Assembly (NCBI RefSeq): GCF_918797505.1
Contig: NC_092794.1
Location: 71,461,345-71,525,344, forward strand
Direction of reading: 5' to 3'
DNA: 64,000 nt
Source: Bemisia tabaci
Taxonomy: Eukaryota; Arthropoda; Insecta; Hemiptera; Aleyrodidae
In this document: positions 1 to 10,680 of the stretch, in pieces
Position numbering within the stretch: the stretch's first letter is position 1
Layout of the letters: each line of letters begins with the position of its first letter
Translations under genes and position numbers: made by a program
The notes under the pieces: generated by a model
What the model was told of the DNA's origin: nothing
What the model saw: only the letters and a program-made list of their open reading frames with translations
The model's database searches: none

Positions 1-120
1 ATTAAACTACAATTTCTGGCTTATCCGTAAAAACGATTATGTGTACAAGGAAACTAATGGTACATTTGTTGTCTCTAAACTAGGCTAGAAATTGTAGTTC
101 CCAATGGCAAAATGTAGTAC
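1..120. repeat. Partial palindromic MITE (family N), cut by window start
   Basis: Inverted arms at 5-20 and 84-99 (AACTACAATTTCTGGC and its near complement), followed by CCCAATGGCAAAATGTAGTAC, which should be the outer terminus. The interior (GGAAACTAATGGTACAT) matches the copy at 10534-10660. The left outer terminus lies before base 1. No coding capacity. Confidence 0.6.
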
Positions 121-555
121 ATTTGGTTTTGATGACCCATCCCTGAAACGTCTGTCCGAAAACATTTAAATTACTGGCACACAAAATTATTTTGAAAACA
201 GTGAAGTGAAAATTACTATCATACATGAGATCACATTATTTTGATCGGTATTTTCGACTTTACTTTTAAATTATCTTCTCAACTTCTATAGTGCCTTTTT
301 TCCTTCTCTACTTTTACTCTGATGAAAATAATAGAAATATTATGTCTTTTTGAAAGGGTCTGGGGATTAAACTTGAAACATCTGAAATTACGATGGAAAT
401 ATCTGAAATTACCAAATAGTTCCTTCTCTTCAGTAAGAAGACAGTTTGTCTTCTATAGCTGTCTTGCTTTAAATGCAGTACCATCAAAAATAGTATATAA
501 CTTCATGCTTTTCGTTGAATTCTCATGCATGTCATGTCCCGACATTTCAATTCAG
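121..555. other. Unique AT-rich sequence, nothing recognised
   Basis: No repeat copy, RNA gene or convincing coding signal seen. It could be intronic if the exon-like segment that follows is real. Confidence 0.4.
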
Positions 556-648
556 ACCTCCAAAACGGAGCTTCATCAAAAGATCCTAACAAAGGAACCT
601 GCGAGAATCATTCCAAGAGATAAAGCTCAGATTGACAGCAACTATTAG
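556..648 (+). CDS. Candidate terminal exon, unknown protein
   Basis: An open segment of 30 codons plus TAG begins directly after a pyrimidine-rich acceptor-like run ending TTCAATTCAG (546-555). It begins TSKTELHQKILTKEPARIIP and is hydrophilic and charged, unlike translations of the surrounding AT-rich DNA. The same frame stays open upstream to an ATG at 322, but that part is low-quality sequence. No family is recognised and no partner exon was found. An open stretch of this length is not rare by chance, so this is a suggestion only. Confidence 0.25.
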   Translation, partial: TSKTELHQKILTKEPARIIPRDKAQIDSNY

Positions 649-693
649 GTGCCTCAAGGTTTTAACCGCTAAATGAAAACTGGGAACCAAGGA

Positions 694-857
694 CAGTGGC
701 GTGGCGTGAATAATCGATTATCGATATCTCGCCATTTGAAACTATGGTAAAGAATCGATTACTAAGGTGTTCGCTGCGAACACCCTAATAATCGATCTTT
801 TTTCATAGGTTTAAATGGCATAACAATCGATATATCGCAATTCACGCCACGCCACTG
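694..857. mobile_element. Palindromic hAT-type MITE, family D copy 1
   Basis: Termini CAGTGGCGTGGCGTGAA and TTCACGCCACGCCACTG are exact inverted repeats. The interior is also palindromic, with several ATCGAT motifs and a central GTGTTCGCTGCGAACAC. Flanked by the 7-bp direct repeat CCAAGGA (687-693 and 858-864). Copies at 3975, 26638 and (diverged) 57727. Non-coding. Confidence 0.9.
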
Positions 858-1265
858 CCAAGGAGGGCTCCTCCTGTCGGCCACGGTCTAAGAAAGCTGG
901 ATAATAGACGTTCTACATTAGTCAAGTTCCACTTATGAAGAAACTAACGATGATAACCTTAAGTGGACGTATTTATGCGAAAAGGCGCTAAACGCCATTT
1001 CCAAACTTCTCAGTAAAGCAAGTTTGACTAAAACAATTGGCGTTTCCGTACTAATGGACCGATTTTGGTTTACTTTAGCTTGTTTGAAAGCTGAAGAGTT
1101 CCTCTAATTACGTACGTTGCCAAAATTAGGAAAAAATGCATATTAAGCGAGATATAGGGGATTTTTGCACGTAGGTCCATTTGATTTAATGCGCTAACCC
1201 GGATTCCGAATTAAATCAAAAGGCGCTATCTCCACTTGAATCACTTGATTGACGCGCGCGCGGCG

Positions 1266-1790
1266 AAGCTCGGTGGAAACTTGGTGAAATTTAGTTCCGG
1301 GGGGTATTTTTGGACGGGAAACTCGAATTTCGGGTCAAATTTTGAAAATTCAGAAATCCAAGATGGCGGACATGGCCTAAAATGCTATCTCGGCCCCTAT
1401 CCAGCCGATCTTGGTGAAACTTGGTATCAGGGGGTATTTTCGCATGGGAAACTCGAATTTCGGGTCAAATTTTGAAAATTCAGAAATCCAAGATGGCGGA
1501 CATGGCCTAAAATGCTATCTTGGCCCCTGTCCAGCCGATCTTGGTGAAACTTGGTACCAGGGGGTATTTTCGGACGGGAAACTCGAATTTCGGGTCAAAT
1601 TTTGAAAATTCAGAAATCCAAGATGGCGGACATGGCCTAAAATGCTATCTCGGCTCCTGTCCAGCCGATCTTGGTGAAACTTGGCATCGGGGAGTATTTG
1701 CGGACGGGAAACTCGAATTTTGGGTCAAATTTTGAAACTTCAGAAATCCAAGATGGCGGATGTGGCTTAAAATGATATCTATTTCTTAAA
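1266..1790 (+). repeat. Tandem array, 130-bp unit, four copies
   Basis: GGGAAACTCGAATTT recurs at 1316, 1446, 1576 and 1706, an exact 130-bp period. Each unit also carries CCAAGATGGCGGA and AAAATGCTATCT. The overlapping ORFs of 64-79 residues here are shadows of the repeat and have no independent support. The facing array is at 3030-3300. Confidence 0.95.
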
Positions 1791-1982
1791 CAAACGCACT
1801 ACACGTCTAGAATGGCCGCCAATGAACCTGCGTAAAGCGCACGGGCCGGGTTGTGAAGGCCGGAGGTGGTGGGAGCCGAAATATACCTGCCTAACCTCAA
1901 TCTGCTTTCCCGATGCATCTTGCCAATGTGGATGAGATGTGGAAATTTCCACGTTTGTAAACTTTAAATATATGGCACTCTA

Positions 1983-2338
1983 CACGGAGAAAAAAACTCG
2001 TGCGTGGGACCCGAAGTTTGGGTCATATGGATCTCTGAAGTTTTCGGATTGAGCATCTGAACACTTTAGGTCTAGCTGTCGAGGTTCGGATCACACATCT
2101 GAAACTTCAGTTCTTACGTCTGAAGTCTTCAGGTGTGAGAACCGAAGTTTTTCGGATGTGAGAACCGAAATTTTCGGATGTGAAAACCGAAGTACTTTAG
2201 ATGTAAGAACTGAAGTTTCAGATGTGTGATCAAAACCTCAGCAGCTGGACCGAAAGTGTTCAGATGCTCAATCCGAAAACTTCACAGATCCATATGACCT
2301 AAACTTCGGGTCCCACGCACGAAGTTTTTTTCTCCGTA
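1983..2338. mobile_element. MITE family H copy 1, inserted in the composite
   Basis: Long imperfect inverted ends: ACGGAGAAAAAAACTCGTGC on the left and GCACGAAGTTTTTTTCTCCG on the right, each followed inward by a GGGACCCGAAGTTT-type block. The interior is rich in repeated TCTGAAG/TTCGGATGTGA words. Copies at 39314-39617 and (diverged) 39047-39272. The target duplication is not clear. Confidence 0.8.
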
Positions 2339-2559
2339 CGTACGTTCACAATACACCGCCTCGTCGAGGTGCGTGGTTAACCTAGCAGCGTCGGATCGTG
2401 AATTCCCTTCATGTGCTGATTACCTATGTTAAAATTTTCGTATCTAAATAAAACAGTTTCTGTTGTCATTTTGAGCCCCTAATACCGAACTTCACACAAA
2501 CGATTCAGGCATTGAGCTATTGTTGAAGGCCACATCCGCCATATCGGAGTTTAAAATTT

Positions 2560-2745
2560 TAACAATGAGGTTATTCAGTAATTTTTAATTTTTGCATTTT
2601 TTTGGAGGATTGAGTACGCACAGTTCGCTGGAATTTTCTCCGATTTTTTGAAACATTATTAACCCACGGAAAACAAGTTCGAAGTTGCGTATTCTGAGCT
2701 CCCATTTAAACTCGCGTCTCCGAGGAAGTCAAGATGGGGCCTGAC
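2560..2745. repeat. Core block shared by the two 130-bp foldback composites
   Basis: Segments such as TTTTTAATTTTTGCATTTTT, CCACGGAAAACAAGTTCGA and TTCTGAGCTCCCATTTAAAC recur in the same order at 30675-30845. This shows that the two composites are related beyond their tandem units. No conserved ORF is visible in either copy. Confidence 0.7.
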
Positions 2746-3029
2746 GAACCCCTAGGTGACGGTCACGCTTTTGACCACGTAATCCTTCCAGCGCGCTCTT
2801 AATACTCATGAATTTCTAAATACTGTTCCGATTCCAATAAAGTACCTAACAGTGATTTTAATGAAAGTTAAGTGATTCCGATGGGTTCGTTAATTTGTTC
2901 GCTCGTTAAAAGCCCCTTGTCCATGTCAGTGCACACTGACATCGATCGAGCCAGAGGGAACGCACGGTCGATATGTGACCGTCACTCAGGGGACGACTTC
3001 TGGGATTTTTTGGCGATGCGCGTTTAAAT

Positions 3030-3300
3030 AGGAGATAACATTTTAGGCCATGTCCGCCATCTTGGATTTCTGAATTTTCAAAATTTGACCCGATATTCGA
3101 GTTTCCCGTCCGAAAATACCCCCTGATACCAAGTTTCACCAAGATCGGCTGGATAGGGGCCGAGATAGCATTTTAGGCCATGTCCGCCATCTTGGATTTC
3201 TGAATTTTCAAAATTTGACCCGAAATTCGAATTTCCCGTCCGAAAATACCCCACGGTACTGAATTTCACCAAGTTTCCACCAAGCTTCGCCGCGCGCGCG
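3030..3300 (-). repeat. Tandem array, 130-bp unit, two inverted copies
   Basis: Inverted copies of the 130-bp unit, with TTTCCCGTCCGAAAATACC recurring 130 bp apart. They face the four-copy array at 1266-1790 and form the right arm of the foldback. Confidence 0.95.
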
Positions 3301-3575
3301 TCAATCAAGTGGAGATAGCGCCTTTTGATTTAATTCGGAATCCGGGTTAGCGCATTAAATCAAAGGGAATTACATATAGTTCCTTTTGATTTTATTCGTA
3401 ATCGCTGATTCCCTGTTTTGCGATTTTTCAGGGGCTGATTCCAGGGGATGAAATTAGTATTTTGGGGGCATATTTACGTGTGAGAGCAGCCTATTACATG
3501 GAGAATCCAGATCCGTTAAAAACTGAAATTTGGAAATTTGGCGCTTAGTTCCCTTTCGTATAAATACGTCCAAGT

Positions 3576-3974
3576 GAGAGTTGGAGAAAGGGAAGCCGTT
3601 GGAGAGGACGCGGGGATGAAGGTGCAGGATGAATTGTCAAGTCTGGTTCAGAGATACAAGGGAAGAAAAATTGTCGACAAGGAAATAACAAAGTTCGCGG
3701 TTTTATTAATTTTTATTTTCCCTCCGCGCCGGGCCGGGTCAGCTGTGACGGGCGGGGGGGAGGGGGAGCGCAAATCTGTTTTCCCTGGGAATGGCACGTG
3801 GCGCTAAACACAGGGTTGCCGTACGGAAAGTGGGAAAATCCCCCTGTTTTTCGAGGGTTGGGGACACGTGTGATCATCTCATTCGTCTGCGTTATTTTTA
3901 GTTCTTTTTTGATGTAACACGTGTGGGATCAGCTATAATGATCTCAAGGTTGCCCTTGAGATTGAGGTTTCTTC
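3576..3974. other. Unique sequence with a weak ORF
   Basis: An open frame from an ATG at 3616 (MKVQDELSSLVQRYKGRKIV...) runs to 3807, but its second half translates purine-rich low-complexity DNA. No repeat copy was recognised. It is not called as a gene. Confidence 0.3.
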
Positions 3975-4138
3975 CAGTGGCGTGGCGTACTTTGCGATAT
4001 ATCGATGGATCTGGCATTCAAACCTGTGGAAAAGGATCGATAGACAGGGTGTTCGGAACGAACACCTTAATAATCGATTCGTTACCATAGCTTCAAATGG
4101 AGAAACATCGATAATTGATCATTCACGCCACGCCACTG
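3975..4138. mobile_element. Palindromic hAT-type MITE, family D copy 2
   Basis: Termini CAGTGGCGTGGCG and CGCCACGCCACTG enclose a palindromic interior with ATCGAT words and GTGTTCGGAACGAACAC at the centre, closely matching the copy at 694-857. Flanks TTTCTTC and ATTCCTT do not form a clean duplication. Confidence 0.85.
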
Positions 4139-5294
4139 ATTCCTTACTTAAGGAGTCCACCAGGGGGTATAATATCATTGGAATTCGCAAATTCTGAAGT
4201 TGAAGGTCAGGCTGGCTGAGTTCATGAACCTATGAACTTTGCTTAAAAAAGCGTCTCCACTTAAGAGACTACCCCCTCCTTTTTGGATAATTTATCTAAT
4301 TGCCGCTGAACGGATGTAAAGGGAAATGAACGTATGCTGTTTTTGGTTATACCATACGATCGAGGGAACTCACGGAAATCCTACTCTTGAGATTTGTAAG
4401 GAAAATATCCTCTCCCTTTTTACAAAACGATGCTGTGTCAATATAATGAGAGACACACTCTAGAATAAGAAAGCAATGAAATGAGTCAACGTACCTTCCT
4501 ATTAAAAATCTTAAGGTTTTTCTTTCATTTTTATTCCAGGCAAAAAAAAGAAGTTCCAAGCATAATTGCGATAATTGATTGCATGCTGATTTTCATACCA
4601 GAAAAACATTTCTAAGTCTCGTTCAAAGTTTGTTTGTTACGGGGCAGCATACATAGGATTACAGAACAGATTTAATACATTCTACAAAAATGCATCGCTT
4701 TAATTTCGACAAAATGAGTCTAAATCTTTTGGAATCATAATTAGGATGATAAAACCGCAGGATTACGGCTCTGATTGTCCACTCCAAGGAGAAGTTTGCG
4801 TTTTTTTATTTTTGTAATCGAAAATATTTAGAAAATTGATCAAAAATTATTTCGGTAGAGTTGTAAGGCAAGCTGTAATGTACTAGCAATGTGGTTTTAT
4901 TGACCTGCACAGACGGAGAGGATCTACTATTTTATTGCAGAAAATCTATCGGGAGGGCCACTCGCATTTTTTTTTTTTTTTCACCCCCCCCCTCCTCCAA
5001 ATGATTTTTCATTTCAAATGGAGAAGATTGTCCCGGATTCGTTTTCTTCTTTTTACGTAAAAAACTGCCCCATACCCCATGGTCTAAACACATTAGTATT
5101 GCACTGTCAAAGGCCTGGAAAAGTTCATATTTTCGTTTGAGTGGCTATTTTGAGAACTGAGCGCACGACCCAAACAATTTTCCCTCTCATCGAAAATTCC
5201 CGACTAAGTCCAGATTTTTTCATCATTTTTTTTGGACTTTACTCCTTTTACCATTACTGGCAAAAATATATATGGTAGATTTAACCATTCTCTG
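4139..5294. other. Unique AT-rich sequence, nothing recognised
   Basis: No repeat match, RNA gene or convincing exon. A short T/C tract lies near 4968-4992. A 70-codon reverse frame at 4347-4559 has no supporting feature. Confidence 0.4.
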
Positions 5295-5426
5295 ACACAG
5301 TGATACAAGCATAGTAATATACACCAGATTTTATGGTAGTATTTACCATATTACGGTAAGTGCCACCAAAGTTCTAGGAAATACTATTATAATTCTGGGT
5401 ATTTTCACCAAACAGTATCACTGTGT
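5295..5426. repeat. Small inverted-repeat element, possibly MITE
   Basis: ACACAGTGATA and TATCACTGTGT form 11-bp inverted ends around an interior with smaller palindromes (TTTATGGTAGTATTTACCAT). TGGTA/TACCA words also occur just outside, so the true element may be larger. It loosely resembles the TGGTTAT-rich MITE at 20551. No second full copy in the window. Confidence 0.4.
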
Positions 5427-6041
5427 AAAAAAATCAAGGAGACTCATAGTAGATATTAACATACTTTTTTTCGGTGAGAGTTGGGCATTTTTCAAAGCAA
5501 GCAATCTGTTCTCATTTTTTGCGCTATAAATTGGATTAAAACTGACAGATTCGGCCTCGACGGATCTTTGTGGTCGCGCAATAATTCATTTGGCGATATA
5601 GAAAATATTTACTTGTCCGCGTGCGTCGGGACGCTTTGCTACGGCGTCGGCAGGGACGCGCGGCGCTCGAGCAATGTTGCAGGGAAACTGTCGTTTCGGG
5701 GGGAGTCAATTTTCCTTTTTGTCCACTGCCGCGGCGGCAGCCGTTCCCTGGTAATCAACATAAAAACCCCATCTTATAAATTGCTCGGCAAGTTTTTTTT
5801 CCCTCTTCCATTATTTTTCCGTCCCTTTCCATTCCGCAGTTTCGCGTGACGCGTGTTAGTAGGCGTCGGGGTGCCGCCGCAATGACGACGACGCGACGTC
5901 TACGTCCTCCAACTCATGACAAAAGGACAATCACCCCACTTATTCTGTGATTTGAATATTTCACGCGAATTAAGTCAACTGTTCGGGCGATCTGCGAACT
6001 GAACGGACCGAGTTGGCTGGAGGTTGAGGTTCTACAGAAAT
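5427..6041. other. Unique sequence with a GC-rich stretch
   Basis: A local rise in G+C around 5600-5900 contains CpG-rich words but no recognisable exon. The 122-codon forward frame at 5481-5849 has no feature that supports translation. Confidence 0.35.
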
Positions 6042-6265
6042 GGACATATTTCTGTTAAACGGAACTAAGCGCCAAACTGATTGTGAGTTCTTTTTGCGGT
6101 TTTTAAAATCTCGGATATCGCGTTCTCAAACGGAACTAAGCGCCTTGGAGAAGCATTGCGAGTATAGGACGGAACGAGCATCGCGTTCCGCAACATCCGC
6201 CAATCCAAGCCCTCTCTGCCTTTCAGCCCCTATGGCCTTTAGTTCCGTTTGATAAAAATACGTCC
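6042..6265. mobile_element. MITE family B, 224 bp, TSD AAAT
   Basis: Inverted ends GGACATATTTCTGTTAAACG and CGTTTGATAAAAATACGTCC, flanked by AAAT on both sides (6038-6041 and 6266-6269). The GGAACTAAGCGCC block is followed by an internal sequence shared with the 56361-56512 copy (AAGCATTGCGAGTATAGGAC). Confidence 0.9.
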
Positions 6266-6300
6266 AAATGACGAACACACCGAAATTCTAGGTCAGTATT

Positions 6301-6554
6301 CTGCCGTGCTAATGAAGAACGTCGTATGGGCATTCGAGTGTTGCCAAATTTCCTCTCAGAAAATATCAATTTTTTGAAGAAAATTACAAATATTTTTCTT
6401 TGAAATTTACAGACTTTTTAGATCCAATTTCGAACAAAAACCTCCGGAAGATCGAAAGAGAAACATTAACACATTTTCCTGAAAATTCGTTGTTTTTCGA
6501 GGGAAATTTGGCAACACCTGACGGCTCATACGGCAATCCTCCACAGCACGGTAG
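6301..6554. mobile_element. MITE family A copy 1, 254 bp, TSD TATT
   Basis: Left end CTGCCGTGCTAATGAAGAAC and right end CAGCACGGTAG, flanked by TATT (6297-6300 and 6555-6558). Subterminal blocks TTGCCAAATTTCC and GGAAATTTGGCAAC are inverted. The AT-rich interior lacks an ORF shared with the other copies. Confidence 0.92.
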
Positions 6555-6720
6555 TATTATGCAGTTGATGATTTTAATTAAGGTTTGACGAATTTTGAAA
6601 TCGAAATGATTTTCGCGGAGAAGCAGTTTACTTGGACTTCCGTAGTAACATTGACGGTTAATTCGTAATTCTAAATGATTGTAGAAATCTGTTCAAATGT
6701 TAGGTTGATTGATTGGCGAA

Positions 6721-7541
6721 CAGGGCCGGATTAACTTGATTGCCGCCCATGGGCCGCCTATATTTTGCCGCCCCCTTCTCATTCGTTTTGAAACACCAAT
6801 AAAAACCATCAAGTCAACGTGTCGAAGGGAGAGGGGTGCATAAGACGCGCTTACTCGTGTTGGACATTTTTTTGCGAAGGCCCTGTCAACACTACTAGCA
6901 AAAGTTCACGGAAGTCGGCGCGAAAGTTAAGTTCCGTAAACCTATCTCTGTGTGGACAAAGCCTTCCATTTGTATGAAATGGACAAAAAAATTATGAAAG
7001 AACAGACATAAATGTGGTTTAATAATTTTAACTTTCTCCACCGCGCCGCGCTGAACCGCAGTGTGTTTGGCGCAATGCGTGAAGTATTCATACAGTCTTG
7101 TAGGCGCTATGCGTTTCACGCCGCCCGCTGCTGACCGCAGCGACCGCACTGTCTTTGACGCAATGCGTGAGGTATCCATGCAGTCTTGTAGGCGCTAATA
7201 TGTATTACATGCCGACCGCCGCGCCGCGCCGAGGGTCTCTCCTTTTCATCTCAAGTTCTCGTCATCATTGCTCTCTGCGCCGCGCCGTTCCAGGCCAAAT
7301 TCCGTGTTCGGTTGCTCTCTTAGTCTTCACTAGACAAATTAGAGGTGCTGTCTATTGTATCACAGAAAGATCACAAAATTAGAGATATACTCTCAGAAAA
7401 TGAGAGATTTCGTCACCTTTTTCTCGTTTGTGTACTTTTTTTCTGAATCCGATTTTTCTTTGTAGCTACATTTAAAAAAATTGCAAAATTTGCCGCCATG
7501 GGCCGCGGCCCATGTGGGAACCTCCTTTAAATCCGGCCCTA
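6721..7541. mobile_element. Non-autonomous hAT-type element, family C copy 1
   Basis: Ends CAGGGCCGGATT and AATCCGGCCCT, flanked by the 8-bp duplication TTGGCGAA (6713-6720 and 7542-7549). Subterminal GCCGCCCATGGGCCGC is inverted at the right. It holds two internal ~70-bp units (GCGCAATGCGTGAAGTATTC...). The small ORFs recur only because the element recurs and look non-coding. Four copies in the window. Confidence 0.93.
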
Positions 7542-7549
7542 TTGGCGAA

Positions 7550-8214
7550 TATATTATTTGAAAAATGTTGGATGCCCCGCAGCCCGTGACAAGATATACA
7601 ATAATAAACAATTTAAACAGCGGGTAACAAGGCTTTTTTCACACAAATTACACCAAAATGTGCTTCCTCACTTGGATAAAAGACAAAATTTAAAACATTT
7701 AAAAATCTAAAATAATAGTTCTCGGCTGTGCCTTTCAAATGGACTGGAATGTTATGTTATTAATAAAATTGTCTATTATATGTTTGCAGGTGTCTAAGCG
7801 AAAATTGGGGGATTGCGCATGCAAAGAAGCACGTAAACTTGTAAAGTTTTCGTTGAGAAAAATATGACAAACCCAAATAGTGAGGATGGGCACGTATGAC
7901 GTTAGGGTGTCGCTGAGAATCGGATTGGGCTTCAGAAGTGACGTATATATGTATACGTGAATGTATGAAAAACTAGTTAGCACCAAAATGTTCGTAAAAT
8001 TCTAAAGAAGACATCTTCTGGTGCAGAACCGATGTCAAATGCAACGTGTGCGATGTCTGAAACCTTTGCGCACGTGATATGTTCGTTAACATTGATCCAA
8101 ATAAAATGATAAAAAATTGATAAAAGTTCCAAGTAACATTTTTATACAAAACAGCATTGAGGTCAGTACATTTATACAATTTTTAAGAGTCTTTTCCCAT
8201 TCAGAATTTCTGCG
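7550..8214. other. Unique AT-rich sequence
   Basis: No repeat copy or RNA gene recognised. An 83-codon reverse frame at 7735-7986 has no supporting motif. Confidence 0.4.

Positions 8215-8242
<28 letters not shown>
8215..8242. repeat. Poly-T tract, 28 nt
   Basis: Uninterrupted T run, probably a slippage tract or the remnant of a retroposed poly-A tail in reverse orientation. No adjacent SINE body is recognisable. Confidence 0.95.
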
Positions 8243-8246
<4 letters not shown>

Positions 8247-10379
8247 ACCGTCTTCTTTGATGTGAATGCCACTGCGGCCGCATTTAACACGGAGGAGTAG
8301 GCATCATATATGTTCCACATTTATCGAATTGAGTGGTAAATAATATTTAATGTGAACATATAATAAAATTTAAAGTAAATAACAACGCTAGACCGACATA
8401 CAACTGAACGAACTGAATGATTGAAAAACGAGAAAAACATACAAAAAAGGATCCTCATAGACAGCCGGAAGTAAAGTTGCCATAGAAGTCCAATCTTTTC
8501 TGTTCCAGGAAAAATCATAATATTTAAACAGAGTCACAGAGACGCCGTAAAATCCCCACCGAGCGATACCAGTCATGGCCATGGTTTGAACATTTCAAGT
8601 TGGTATACGTCTCTTTTCAGCACTAGTCGTGTGACCGGAAGTATCTGAGTTTTTGAAGGCGCTTTTATATCTCTCGTGAATAGAGGTGTCCTCCAAGTCG
8701 AAGTCCCGAGTGCCACCAGCACCAGGCAACATTCATATCAACTTGCAGGCGGCTCTCTAAAATTTAAACAGCATCAGTTTCATTATGTTAGTATTGAATT
8801 TCTTCCAGAATACTATGTAACTTTTCAAAACGTTGCCTTCTCTGCGTGCGTAAACTATTTCTCGTGCTGCATTCTAATTCACCAAGAGTCGATGTTTGTT
8901 TTTTCCATAAGAGAAATCTAGATGAGTCGGCACGTTAGTCATTTAAATTAATTTAATATTTTCAACATCTAAACGGTTTTAAACTGCAAAACATATGAAT
9001 TTGTGTCTCCGCCAAAATTCCCGCAAAAGTATTTTAGTTTTTCAACTTTGAACTGCACCCTGCTATTAGTAGAATATCACTATCTGCATTCGAAAGTAAG
9101 AAAAAATGGCGGCATTCGGTCGCCATGTTGTACTTCTATCCAAGTTCGATTTTTTAATTAAACTATTGAATAGACAGAAGAATCGATTTCCTTCATTGGT
9201 GTAAAACGTGCAAAACCATAGGTTAAAGCATAAATTAATCATAATTTCTGTCCCTATGAATTTTCATTACCACTGATATTTGCTCTTTTTCCATGATGGT
9301 CGTACAAATAAGGTCATTAAACCATAAATAGGATGGTTAATTTTCTCAATTCGCTTACTTCGAGCCCTCGCCCTTCGTTGCCCTCAGCAACTTCTCTCGA
9401 CCTAACTAGGCTCCCTGATTTTATGTCAAAGTTAATTAGTAAATCAGGAGAACATTTTTTTAAAATGTTCTTTTGCTGTAGAGGAGCATCAATTATTAGA
9501 GTATGTGTTCGTATGTATGTATTTTTTGAAGACTTCTCAACTTTTACACTGGAAACTCCTCAACATAATGTTGTAACTGAGCGTCCTCAAGCGAGCAAAA
9601 ATGATTCATCAATTAATTAAATCCAAAAGTACTATATCAGTATAGAATTTGCGTATTTTTTCTTTTTTTTTTCTATTAAATCCATTCAGTCAAAGTTTTC
9701 TCAAGCAAGTCACGTCACATTTCGATTAATATTTGAAGCAAATTATATTTTACTCAATAGATATGTAATTTTAACATGCGGAAATAGTATCCCTTCTCGA
9801 AAGCTCAGTTATACCGTTAGCTTATAACTTGGAATCTTATCTGAAACTGTTTTTGCCGACCTTTATCTCCCCTACATCCGAACCGGGCTCATTCTTCTTA
9901 TTCCACGTATGTGGCTGATCACCGGTAAATAAGTATCTTACATGCAGCTTATGGGAACATTTTTCTTGGTTTCACCAGTAATTAGAGGTTTTATTTCCTT
10001 ACTCCAGTGAGTACGACTGTCCGACTCTATTGGTCGACCACCGCTGCTACTGGCAAGCAAAGCATTGCCACATTGTTGTAAGATACTTTTTCTTTCAAAC
10101 TTTAATTAATAAGACAAAATTAATAAATCTAAATCCGAATTTTCGAGAGGAAAGGACAAGTTTAGGATACCTTAGCCCCCAATCCTTTCCTGATGGATGA
10201 AATCATCATTTAATGATGTATTATACTGATACAGTATCGGTCCAATCCAAAAAAATAAAAAAACCCGTTTCTAAATATAGGCTCGGGAGGGCTGCATTAA
10301 ACTTTAAAGGCATATGATATTGATAGTTATGCAACACACCGATATGAAGCTCATTTAACGTAAGCTGGGCTCGCTTTCA
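8243..10379. other. 2.1 kb of unique sequence, no gene or repeat recognised
   Basis: No copy of any family described here, no tRNA or rRNA, and no compelling exon. AAATGGCGGCATTCGG near 9105 matches the ATGGCGG motif seen in several repeat families. A 95-codon frame at 9333-9620 is open but unsupported. Confidence 0.4.
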
Positions 10380-10453
10380 TCACATTTTGATGTATCGTTC
10401 AACCACCTCGTGAAATTTCTCAAGCACCTTAAAGTCCTCAGTCGAATTTTCAC
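10380..10453 (-). CDS. Candidate terminal exon, unknown protein
   Basis: On the reverse strand a pyrimidine-rich run ending GCCTCAG is followed by an open segment containing ENSTEDFKVLEKFHEVVERY and ending IKM-stop (TGA at 10380-10382). The composition is charged and helix-like. The frame is open a little further upstream, so the exact border is uncertain. No family is recognised. The segment is short and could be chance. Confidence 0.3.
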
Positions 10454-10533
10454 CTGAGGCTGAGACTTTCAATCCAAAAGTGTAATATCAAAGTAACATA
10501 AATTATTTCAGAAAAGATAGTATTAGATCAATT

Positions 10534-10660
10534 GGACTGCATTTTGCAATTTGGACCTATAAATTCTGGCTCATCTGAAAAAACACTTACGTGCATAGGA
10601 AAACTAATGGCACATACGTTGCTTTGAAACCGGGCCGGAATTTATAGGTCCATGCAGTCC
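10534..10660. mobile_element. MITE family N, 127 bp, flanked by AATT
   Basis: Inverted ends GGACTGCATTTTGC and ATGCAGTCC with inner arms GGACCTATAAATTCTGGC and GCCGGAATTTATAGGTCC, flanked by AATT on both sides (10530-10533 and 10661-10664). The interior matches 1-120. The GGACnG start and 4-bp AT-rich TSD resemble family B. Confidence 0.8.
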
Positions 10661-10680
10661 AATTCGTAGGTAATTGGTTC

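Larger units (their letters stand above)
1180..3365. repeat. Inner foldback element with ~95-bp inverted ends
   Basis: The left end (from TTTGATTTAATGCGCTAACC through GATTGACGCGCGCGCGGCGA) is repeated inverted and almost unchanged at 3266-3365. It encloses the two 130-bp arrays. The ends could mark an independent foldback transposon later captured by the GGACG-ended element, or subterminal repeats of that element. No clear target duplication was found for it. Confidence 0.7.
965..3571. mobile_element. 2.6-kb composite element of family B (GGACG TIR, 4-bp TSD AAGT)
   Basis: The left end GGACGTATTTATGCGAAAAG is inverted at the right as CGTATAAATACGTCC, and both ends are flanked by AAGT (961-964 and 3572-3575). 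The termini match the 76-327-bp family B MITEs elsewhere in the window, so this looks like a giant member. Inside are an inner foldback (1180-3365), facing arrays of a 130-bp unit, an inserted MITE (1983-2338) and a central block shared with the 27660-31320 composite. No transposase ORF is visible. Confidence 0.75.

Noticed and set aside
1236..1735. Repeated ORFs with GNSNFGSNFENSEIQDGGHG in the 130-bp arrays
   Set aside because: They follow the 130-bp period, which shifts frame from unit to unit, and the inverted arrays give the same peptides in reverse. No start context or conservation beyond the DNA repeat.
1266..1790. CRISPR array
   Set aside because: The regular spacing is that of a 130-bp tandem repeat with no unique spacers, in a eukaryotic context.
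6895..7382. ORFs with KRIAPTRLYEYFTHCAKH-type peptides, also near 37688 and 52508
   Set aside because: They recur with the hAT-type family C and translate its ~70-bp repeats; frames are broken differently in each copy.
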